Source of the DNA: Chryseobacterium panacisoli
GTDB taxonomy: Bacteria; Bacteroidota; Bacteroidia; Flavobacteriales; Weeksellaceae
Assembly: GCF_008274625.1 (NCBI RefSeq)
Contig: NZ_VTRU01000001.1
Location: 1,178,001-1,242,000, forward strand
DNA: 64,000 bases
Reading direction: 5' to 3'
Shown here: positions 53,763 to 61,244 of the stretch, one piece after another
Layout: each line of letters opens with the position of its first letter
Position numbering within the stretch: position 1 is the first letter of the stretch
The notes under the pieces: generated by a model
The model's input: only the letters and a program-made list of their open reading frames with translations
What the model was told of the DNA's origin: nothing
The model's database searches: none
Position numbers and translations under genes: made by a program

Positions 53763-55277
53763 TTAAGTGAGATTTTTAAGCCATAAATAAATATCCTCAT
53801 CAGATAATATGTTTAATTTTTTTCTTAGACGATTTTTCCTAATCTGGACAGCCCGGGGGGTTACAAAAGTGTATTGAGCGATTTCTTTAGAAGAAAAGTT
53901 GAGATATAAGTATGCACAAAAAGTCAGTTCACTAGTCATCAATTTAGGATCAATTTTAAGAAGAGCATTAATAAAGTCTGGGTAAACCTCCCCGAATCTT
54001 GTAAGAAACCCTGGATCGCTATCTTTCGCAAGTTGAATTATAATATTAAAGGATTCATTTACTTTTTGTTCAAGTAATTGATTCTTTTCATTCCCTTTTG
54101 CTATGACTTCTTCTTGATCATTAATTGTTTTTTTTGCTGACTTATGTTTTTTTATAAGATAATAAATTGACAAAATAATTGACAAGGATAAAATTGCTGC
54201 AAAAGCACACATATATATGTCTTTTTTTGCCTCATCTTCTTTTTGAGACAATAAAAATTTATTAAGTACAGTTTTGGAAAAATCATCATATTCTTTTTGT
54301 GACTGAAGATTGTTTTGTAAAACTACCGTTTTTGCATCATATTCATTTGCCTTTTTAAAATTCTTTAGCTCACGATATACTCTTGAGATCTGGTAATGAA
54401 TGGTGGGTATATTGTATCGATTACCAAGTTCCTCCATGTTTTCCAGAGATTTAAGATAATAAATGAGTGCTGAGTCATTTTTTTTTTGTTTTTCCGCCAT
54501 CAGTCCTAAGGCAAGATAGATACGAGATTTGTCTTTATAATTGAACTTATTGGCAATGCTCATAGACCTATTTATATAATATTTAGCTGAATCATGTTTT
54601 AATTTTTTAGATAGTAACAAACCTTTATACATATAAAATTCAGTTAATTGCTGAGCAGGAATATCTATCCCATGTTGTTCAGATATAATTCCGTTTGTTT
54701 TTTTTAAAGAATAATATAATGAATCCCATTTTCCTTCATTAAAATACATACGGCTGAAATTATTGTATGCTTTAATTTTAATGAGATTTCTAGTTTTCTT
54801 ATCTTCTATTTTATCAATAAATACAAATCCTTTCCTTAACTCTTTTTTTGCGTCATTAATAGAAAAAGACGGTATGTAATCAGATGGTATACTAGATGTT
54901 ATTGAAATTTCTGCCATTAAAAGAGGATCATTTTTAGAATACTCTTCTTTTTCAGCAAGCATCAAATGTTTTAACCCGGTATTGAATCTTAAAAATCTAA
55001 TCATTGCATGCCCAATATAAAAATGGCTATATGCTCTTCCTAATGAATAATCAGCTTTTTTACTATAACTGAGTGCTTTATCTGCATACTGATAGCTGGC
55101 TTCAATATCCATTATCTGATATTTCTTTTCTGCTGAATCCAAAAGAATATTAATTTTTTGCTTTTCAACTCTTGATTTTGAAGATTCAAAAAAAGAAGAC
55201 CATTCCTGAGATTTTAAAGATTTGGAAGCCAATAAACTTATAATAATATATAGAATATTTTTTAACATAATTTTCAT
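53763..55277 (-). CDS. TPR sensor with LuxR-type HTH
   Basis: A 504-aa membrane-bound regulator. After a signal-like start (MKIMLKNILYIIISLLASKS) come TPR-like helical repeats in the periplasm (about residues 60-340, for example ASYQYADKALSYSKKADYSL), one transmembrane helix (about residues 355-380), a short coiled coil (INDQEEVIAKGNEKNQLLEQ), and a C-terminal LuxR-type HTH (FSSKEIAQYTFVTPRAVQIR, then KNRLRKKLNI). Such proteins carry sensor and DNA-binding parts in one chain in Flavobacteriia. ATG 55277 is preferred to 55304. The target may be the nearby surface-protein genes, but this is a guess. Confidence 0.83.
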   Translation of the reverse strand: MKIMLKNILYIIISLLASKSLKSQEWSSFFESSKSRVEKQKINILLDSAEKKYQIMDIEASYQYADKALSYSKKADYSLGRAYSHFYIGHAMIRFLRFNTGLKHLMLAEKEEYSKNDPLLMAEISITSSIPSDYIPSFSINDAKKELRKGFVFIDKIEDKKTRNLIKIKAYNNFSRMYFNEGKWDSLYYSLKKTNGIISEQHGIDIPAQQLTEFYMYKGLLLSKKLKHDSAKYYINRSMSIANKFNYKDKSRIYLALGLMAEKQKKNDSALIYYLKSLENMEELGNRYNIPTIHYQISRVYRELKNFKKANEYDAKTVVLQNNLQSQKEYDDFSKTVLNKFLLSQKEDEAKKDIYMCAFAAILSLSIILSIYYLIKKHKSAKKTINDQEEVIAKGNEKNQLLEQKVNESFNIIIQLAKDSDPGFLTRFGEVYPDFINALLKIDPKLMTSELTFCAYLYLNFSSKEIAQYTFVTPRAVQIRKNRLRKKLNILSDEDIYLWLKNLT

Positions 55278-55304
55278 AACAAATTTAAAAGTAATAAAGA
55301 GCAA

Positions 55305-55510
55305 TAGAGTTCAAATTGTAGTATTCAGAATTGGTTAATGGTTAACACATTTAATAAAATAAGTAAGACTAAAATAATTTTAATGACAGGTTAAAAAAAA
55401 ATTGATAATGTTTCGAAGTGGAAGAAACTTCATTAGAATCCATTATTAAATATTACTTTTTAAGGAGTTTAGAATTTACATTTTAATCTCTCCTTCTTTC
55501 ATTAATTATT
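55305..55510. other. Short gap upstream of the TPR-LuxR gene
   Basis: 206 AT-rich bases with its presumed promoter; nothing else seen. Confidence 0.4.
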
Positions 55511-55844
55511 CTATGTTTTCGATACTGCTCTTTCCAGAATGTCAATCATATTATTATGCAACCTTTTTCCAAAATCAGCCAACTCATGCTTTATAGAAAA
55601 CAAACAGGCTATTGTTCTCTGTTTGTTTGACCAAACTATTCATTTTTAAATTTTTCAACTCTTTTGGAAGTGCATTTGGGGTAATTCCCGTCTGTCTTTT
55701 TAAGACCCTGAACCTTATTTTTCCAGTATAATAAGGTTTATCAAGAATGAATGTTTTCCATTTCCTATTTAATAGGTCTACTCTATCTTTTACAACACGA
55801 ATATGTTTTATACATTCAGGGCTTAATTCCTCCTTTTTTTTCAT
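55511..55844 (-). pseudogene. HxlR-family regulator, frameshifted
   Basis: The first 86 codons from 55844 give an HxlR-type winged helix (LLNRKWKTFILDKPYYTGKI, RFRVLKRQTGITPNALPKEL, LKMNSLVKQTENN) and then stop. In another frame the reading continues SIKHELADFGKRLHNNMIDI to a stop at 55511, which matches the normal C-terminal helix of the family. One base gained or lost near 55598-55612 (the TTTGTTTTC region) would restore a protein of about 110 aa, the usual HxlR length. The typical Cys near the N-terminus (ECIKH) is kept. Probably recently inactivated, or a sequencing error. Confidence 0.8.
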
Positions 55845-56984
55845 ATTACAATTTAAATTAAAAATGTTTTTATACAGATTACCAATTGGTAACCGGTTAT
55901 TAACAGGTAATAAGTAGCAAATGGGGGATTAATATTTATTATTTTACATAGCAGCTGATGTAATAAAATAATTTTATTTTGGAATTATTTTAGCTAGGTA
56001 AAAAAGTAACACCAAAATTAAACAAAAAAATAATAATTTATGATCATTTTAAAAAAACAAATGTAGGTTTAGGTATTTTAACTAAGAATCTTATAGTAAA
56101 TTATAGTGATTATCCTAAAAGACATTATCTCTACCAATAGCTGAATATGATTATAAATAACAAAAGTATTTTAGAACAATATACAAGCAATATTACTTAT
56201 TAATCTGATAGGTAGCGTTTTACTACCCTTGATTTTATATTTACATAATCTTAAAAAGTTTAGTTGAAAAATATCAAATTTATAAGATAATTAAACTTAA
56301 TAAATAGTGATTTTCCATCATCAATGTTGATTCTTTGTTCAACCTATCTTTGAGCCCGAAAGAAATTCCACTTAATAAAAGTGAAATAAAAAATGCGAAA
56401 ATTAATTTATTCTTCATAATAAATCCTTGGTTTGTTAGACTTCATTGTTGTTTTATTCACAAATCACTTTATATTGATTATGAGCTTTACAATTATACAC
56501 TTCAATTTATTATAAGTGGTAATTTTGAGGTATCACATAGATATAACATTATTGTAAATTACAGAAAATCAATACCGAATGTAAGCTATTAAATCAATGC
56601 AAATTTTAAGAAAAACTTTAATACTGTAAATCTAGATTTCTATATTTTGCCAATATTTAAATGTCGAAAACTCTTTTAGCAATTTAAAATATTGGATTAG
56701 CTATTAAGCCTAAGAGGAAATGATCATTAAATTGTGTAAAAAAACAAGCATCAAAAAAACTCCTGTAAAGTACAGAAGTTAAGAGATCTTCAGGCTCCCA
56801 ATGTTAACGAAAATGATATATTGAAGGACATCTACAACCGTCCTTATACCAAGACCGGAAAACTCAAGCTGCTGGAACATGAATTTGCAATTGGGAATAT
56901 TGAAGGTAAGGATTATTTAGTGTAACTAAAAGCCATAGGCAAGAGTAAAAGAACATCTTACTTATTATTTCAACATATAATATA
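55845..56984. other. 1.1-kb AT-rich gap with gene remnant
   Basis: Mostly noncoding. At 56740-56925 (plus) a start-less open stretch contains NENDILKDIYNRPYTKTGKL and ends GNIEGKDYLV; it looks like the tail of a lost gene. An 85-codon frame at 56335-56592 has no gene-like character and is not called. Confidence 0.45.
56740..56925 (+). pseudogene. Gene remnant, C-terminal end only
   Basis: A continuous frame of about 60 codons without a start codon, ending at TAA 56923. Its composition (VQKLRDLQAPNVNENDILKD, IYNRPYTKTGKLKLLEHEF) is much more protein-like than the AT-rich flanks. Family not recognised. It precedes the convergent DUF1826 gene by 59 bases. Confidence 0.45.
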
Positions 56985-57683
56985 TCAGCAAATCAACAGC
57001 AACCGATATTCACCGTCGTTTTCTACAGGAGCCCTATGAATACATGGCAGCGCCTGCTGTTCCGGATGATCTACAGCAATTCTCCAAAGATGGCCTTTTC
57101 CTAAATTTACTGGTTCTGCGTTGGGTTTAGGCTGATAATGAAGATCAAAGAAATATTCTTTGAGAAAGTCTTCAAATTCTTCTTCTGGGCCATCGTGTAG
57201 TTTTTTGAGCTGTTCCCGGATTTCAGGAATCAAAATTTTCTGTTCGACCTGATCATTGGAAATGATATCGCTTGCTGTTCCATGATAAGTACATAAAAAG
57301 GTATCTGTCCCGATGGGTGAACGGTCTACATGATATGAATATACATCTGTTGAAATGAAACCGAGTTCTTCATCCCGTTCATAGCATTTCAGCAAATTAA
57401 GAACCGGAGATGCTCCAAAGTCAGTCAATAACTGTAAATCATTTAAGATCATTTTTCTTGCCGCATCTCCTTCTTCTGATAATTGCAGTGCCAAAAGATC
57501 CTGGGCGGAAACCACCGTTACATCTTCTTTTAACTGCAGTTGAGAAACGATTTCTGCAAAATTTCCAACTAAATTCCGATGCCAGCAAATGGCATTCATA
57601 GTTCCTTGAAAATTACGACTTACAAGTTCTGAGAAAGAAGATACCACATCTATTTGCCGGTTGTCAGAAAATATATTGCTCAT
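56985..57683 (-). CDS. DUF1826 domain protein
   Basis: A 232-aa soluble protein of the DUF1826 group. Visible conserved parts are MNAICWHRNLVGNFAEIVSQ, LNLLKCYERDEELGFISTDV, YSYHVDRSPIGTDTFLCTYH and the Cys/His-containing end ALPCIHRAPVENDGEYRLLL. Several conserved Cys and His suggest metal binding; in other genomes the family is seen near zinc-related genes, though none are present here. The long frame begins at 57857, but ATG 57683 (MSNIFSDNRQ) is chosen since the extra residues read as promoter sequence. Divergent from the AraC gene at 57881. Confidence 0.8.
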   Translation of the reverse strand: MSNIFSDNRQIDVVSSFSELVSRNFQGTMNAICWHRNLVGNFAEIVSQLQLKEDVTVVSAQDLLALQLSEEGDAARKMILNDLQLLTDFGASPVLNLLKCYERDEELGFISTDVYSYHVDRSPIGTDTFLCTYHGTASDIISNDQVEQKILIPEIREQLKKLHDGPEEEFEDFLKEYFFDLHYQPKPNAEPVNLGKGHLWRIAVDHPEQQALPCIHRAPVENDGEYRLLLIC

Positions 57684-57880
57684 GTTTTGAAATAAACAGC
57701 TTAATTGCTTATTTGTCTGCAAAAATACGGAATAGGTTTTCAAAATTGCCACTGCAAAAAAAACCGGACATACTTTTAACCGGAAAATTTTTATTTGACA
57801 CTCTTCTTTTCTCTTCCTATTATATTTATTCCTAACTTCGAAGAAACTATCTCTCAACGAATTAACATCCAGTACCAGCT

Positions 57881-58699
57881 ATGCAAATTTCACCTTCCGC
57901 CAGCTTAGCACCTTATATAAAAAGTTATACCGTTGTTAGCATTGACAAGGATCTCAGGGATGAAGTCTTTTATCCCAGCGGATATATAGACCTGATCGTC
58001 AATATTTCCGGTGGTGCTGCGGCTACTATTATCAATGGAAAAAGAAAGAATACTCCGGATATAGAGCTTTTGGGACATCTCACTCTTCCCACCCGGCTTA
58101 CCGTTGCACAGGGAACTTCGGTACTGATAGCACGGATCTATCCGTATGCCGGTACTTTATTCTTTTCTGATCCTCTGTCAGAATTCACGAACTACGCTAC
58201 TGATATGTATGATGTAGCAAAAAGTGAAAGCAGGGATTTGTATGACCGCATCATGGAGGCCGATGGTCTTCATGCAAAAATTAATATTTTAGAAACGTAC
58301 TTTATTCAACAGCTGAAAAAAAATGAAGGCCGTGTAAAGAAAGCCACAATCCTTCATGAACTCAGCAAGCAGTTTTTCATGAATCATCACACATTAGATT
58401 TGCCTGCTTTGGCCCAGGACTCAGGGTTATCAGAAAGATATATTCAAAAGCTTTATCTTATGAATATGGGCATAAGCCCTTCTGCTTTTGCGGCTGTCAT
58501 CAGATTTAATAAAAGTCTTCAAATGGTTCTCAACACCCCGGAATCACTTACTGCTATAGCTTATGACTGCGGTTATTATGATCAGGCCCATTTTATCAAA
58601 GAGTTTAAAAAATTTACAGGCATCACTCCTTCTGCATCCAGACATTCGCTAATTAAAAATGATATAGATCTTCAACAGGCTGTCAATATTGGTTTTTAA
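57881..58699 (+). CDS. AraC family transcriptional regulator
   Basis: A 272-aa regulator. The N-terminal half (ISPSASLAPYIKSYTVVSID, EVFYPSGYIDLIVNISGG) is of the kind common in Bacteroidota AraC proteins, and the C-terminal half has the two HTH motifs (LPALAQDSGLSERYIQKLYL and TAIAYDCGYYDQAHFIKEFK) and the end TGITPSASR. It is divergent from DUF1826 and ends 2 bases before the convergent SnoaL-like gene. Its target is not known; the divergent DUF1826 gene is the natural candidate. Confidence 0.88.
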   Translation: MQISPSASLAPYIKSYTVVSIDKDLRDEVFYPSGYIDLIVNISGGAAATIINGKRKNTPDIELLGHLTLPTRLTVAQGTSVLIARIYPYAGTLFFSDPLSEFTNYATDMYDVAKSESRDLYDRIMEADGLHAKINILETYFIQQLKKNEGRVKKATILHELSKQFFMNHHTLDLPALAQDSGLSERYIQKLYLMNMGISPSAFAAVIRFNKSLQMVLNTPESLTAIAYDCGYYDQAHFIKEFKKFTGITPSASRHSLIKNDIDLQQAVNIGF

Positions 58700-58701
58700 T
58701 T

Positions 58702-59145
58702 TTATTTTGCAGGATGATTGCTACTGAACATATCTCTGTGCATCTTCCAACCCTCGGCTGTATTCTTCCAGATTACGATTACTTTTCCGTCATCCAGCTT
58801 TTTACCTTCTAAGTCTGTCATTTCGTAATAACTTTCTTCAGTAACCGATGTTTTACCATCTCCGTACAGGTTTTGAATCGTAAATTTAACATGCACCTTA
58901 GGTCCGTTTTTAAAAAAATTGAGTATTTGTTCTCTTCCACAAACCGGTGCTGCACTGGGAGGAAACAGACAGGCATCATTCGTATACCTTGTGAGAATTG
59001 ATCCGTCATTTTTGTTTGCCAGGTCGGCATAGATTGTATTACTGGCTTCAATAGAGTTTCTTACCGTTTTCATAAGATTTTTAGTCTGGGCATTACACCA
59101 AGGGGCAAGCACTAACAGCGTGCTTAGAATAAGTAACTTTTTCAT
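58702..59145 (-). CDS. SnoaL-like (DUF4440) secreted protein
   Basis: A 147-aa exported protein with signal peptide MKKLLILSTLLVLAPWCNAQ and a cone-shaped alpha+beta SnoaL/NTF2-like fold: RNSIEASNTIYADLANKNDG, ILTRYTNDACLFPPSAAPVC, then VIVIWKNTAEGWKMHRDMFS. The SgcJ/EcaC-type proteins bind small hydrophobic ligands or act as isomerases; the function of the bacterial secreted form is unknown. ATG 59145 is preferred over the longer frame at 59172 because it opens the signal peptide. Convergent with the AraC gene. Confidence 0.85.
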   Translation of the reverse strand: MKKLLILSTLLVLAPWCNAQTKNLMKTVRNSIEASNTIYADLANKNDGSILTRYTNDACLFPPSAAPVCGREQILNFFKNGPKVHVKFTIQNLYGDGKTSVTEESYYEMTDLEGKKLDDGKVIVIWKNTAEGWKMHRDMFSSNHPAK

Positions 59146-59245
59146 TGTAATTTTTTCTACAAAGCAAGTCATTCCTGCGGGTAAAAAATTGTAAAATAAC
59201 GAACAAGCTTATTTTTTCAAATCAAAAGTATTGTATTAAAAAAAA

Positions 59246-59270
59246 CAGCGCACTCTTTTGGAGAACACTG
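59246..59270 (-). terminator. Intrinsic terminator of T9SS protein 1
   Basis: On the minus strand CAGTGTTCTC pairs with GAGTGCGCTG, including G-U pairs, with one mismatch, followed by a run of T. The left arm is identical to that of the terminator at 61209-61232. Confidence 0.75.
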
Positions 59271-59307
59271 TTTTATATATAAGGTTATTAATTTTCAGTT
59301 TTGTTTT

Positions 59308-61173
59308 TTACTTCTTTAATATTTTTTCTGTTACTGCAGAAGATTTTGTTTTAAGTTTAATGTAATATACTCCTGTCTGAAGAGAAGATAATACTATCTG
59401 TTCCTGCATCAAATTCAAAGTTCCCTGTTTTACCAGCTGTCCTGCAGCACCAAAGATTTCGTAAGAGATTAAAGGTTCTTTACTTCTGATTGTAAGTACA
59501 TCCTGAACAGGATTCGGATATAGTTGTATTCCTGCCTGAACGGCTGTTTCTTCTACTGACATCTGACTGCATGCCGATTTAGCATATTTTGTAAAAAATG
59601 ACTGAGATTTTCCTCCTGCTACATTGACAGCCATTGTATTGACATTATCATTAGCATCTGTAAACAATTGGTCATGAAAAAAACCTCCCACAATATAATT
59701 ACCATCTTTATCTGCAGCTACTGCCGTAAACTCGTCTACCACATTAAAATTACTGCGGATTTCCCCAGCTCCCAAAACAGCTCCTGTATCTTTATTAAAC
59801 CTAACCAATAAAGGATCTGATCTGTCTCCATCAGGTCTAGTCATTGTATAGCTGCCCCAGATGTCAGACCAGCTCCCTTTGGCAAATGCTATTTCGTTTC
59901 CATTAATAGCAATAGTTCCTTTCGTAAAACGATATCCAAACTGAAGACCGGACATTCCTTCAGGGGTTCTTGCCCACTGTACCAAACCAGCAGCATTAAG
60001 CTTCATAACAAACGGAACGGCTTCAACATAACTTCTTAAAGGAAAAGTATAACTCCCAAAAGTTGCAGGTACGGTTATCCCATTGAAATAACGTCCTGAA
60101 ATGTAAATATCCGATGTAGCCGGATCTTTTATAATAGAATGAATTTCATCATCCGTACTTACCGATCCATTATCAAGTTCTTTTCTCCATACCTCCGCTC
60201 CGGTAGTTCCATCAAAAGCTAATACATAAGCGGCTTTCGTAAATGGTACATTATTATAGGAAAGATCGATAAGGTTACTAAACCCGGCATCCATTCTCTT
60301 TCCTGCAAGATAATAGCGATTCAAGCTTTCATCGTATACCAGATTTACTTTACCTTCTCTTCCTACTGCATTTATTGCATCTCCGGTGATAGGAAGAAGT
60401 ACAGGAGCAGCAGGTGTCATATTACCATTATCATAATTAAATTTAACGGCATAATACTGATAGGTTGAAGTAAACGTTGAAGGCACTGTAATTAACCCAT
60501 TCAAATGAGTTCCCGCCCGGAATCCCATCACAGCATGGATATTTTTGGAAGAGTCCATGTACATCATCTGAACATCGCACATACGGGTGGAATAATTAAC
60601 ATCTCCCTGCAAAGGTTTACTCCATGCCAACGTACCGTCAGAAGTATTATATTTCAACAAAAAAGCTGCTTTATGGGCAGGATCTATCGTTTGGTCATAA
60701 TGGGTATACAACGGTAGTGTATGAGTATCATCAAAATGTACAGGAACAGCACTTGGATCTCCTACATATGAATTATTATAAATGGTGGCCATCACATATA
60801 ATCCACCGTTATTATCTACTTTAATATGCCAGGCATTTTCTCCGTCTCCTGATCCTCCTATTGGTCTGGACCATCTTATATTCCCTTCACAATCGGCGGA
60901 GAACAGAAAAAGGTCACTAAGCCCGTAGTTGTTTACAGCTGTACCGTTCAGGTTTTGCCCCTGCTCACGCATCGTTGCAAGATAATAAGTATTGTTGTTG
61001 TTATCCACTACAATATCCCTTATGGATTCATCAAATACATAATGAAATCCCGGATCTGCCGAGCCTGTTATTCCTCCGGCCTGCTTTCCCCATTGCCATT
61101 GGTAGGTCTGGCTAAAAGATAATGCCGGCAGTATCAGAAGCAGTCCCCACAGTTTGTTTTTTAATTGTATCAT
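59308..61173 (-). CDS. Secreted T9SS type A protein, beta-propeller-like
   Basis: A 621-aa protein with a signal peptide (MIQLKNKLWGLLLILPALSF, then SQ). The body shows repeated blade-like phrases of a beta-propeller (YLATMREQGQNLNG, SRPIGGSGDGENAWHIKVDN, GLYVMATIYNNS, NYIVGGFFHDQLF), a pattern of SBBP-like proteins. The C-terminus is a type A T9SS sorting domain (IQLYPNPVQDVLTIRSKEPL, then GVYYIKLKT). It is exported and anchored through the type IX system. The ATG at 61173 is used because the longer frame needs a GTG. Specific role unknown. Confidence 0.86.
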   Translation of the reverse strand: MIQLKNKLWGLLLILPALSFSQTYQWQWGKQAGGITGSADPGFHYVFDESIRDIVVDNNNNTYYLATMREQGQNLNGTAVNNYGLSDLFLFSADCEGNIRWSRPIGGSGDGENAWHIKVDNNGGLYVMATIYNNSYVGDPSAVPVHFDDTHTLPLYTHYDQTIDPAHKAAFLLKYNTSDGTLAWSKPLQGDVNYSTRMCDVQMMYMDSSKNIHAVMGFRAGTHLNGLITVPSTFTSTYQYYAVKFNYDNGNMTPAAPVLLPITGDAINAVGREGKVNLVYDESLNRYYLAGKRMDAGFSNLIDLSYNNVPFTKAAYVLAFDGTTGAEVWRKELDNGSVSTDDEIHSIIKDPATSDIYISGRYFNGITVPATFGSYTFPLRSYVEAVPFVMKLNAAGLVQWARTPEGMSGLQFGYRFTKGTIAINGNEIAFAKGSWSDIWGSYTMTRPDGDRSDPLLVRFNKDTGAVLGAGEIRSNFNVVDEFTAVAADKDGNYIVGGFFHDQLFTDANDNVNTMAVNVAGGKSQSFFTKYAKSACSQMSVEETAVQAGIQLYPNPVQDVLTIRSKEPLISYEIFGAAGQLVKQGTLNLMQEQIVLSSLQTGVYYIKLKTKSSAVTEKILKK

Positions 61174-61208
61174 AAAAATTCTTTTAGTTTTCACATACTA
61201 TAAAAAAA

Positions 61209-61232
61209 CAGTGCTCCCCGAAGAGAACACTG
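61209..61232 (-). terminator. Intrinsic terminator of T9SS protein 2
   Basis: Minus-strand stem CAGTGTTCTC with GGGAGCACTG around a TTCG tetraloop, followed by seven T. It is 12 bases after the stop of the next gene. Confidence 0.88.
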
Positions 61233-61244
61233 CTTTATAAGCTA

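Noticed and set aside
56335..56592. 85-codon frame in the 1.1-kb gap
   Set aside because: Composition is that of AT-rich noncoding DNA, with no family signal and no conserved neighbour.
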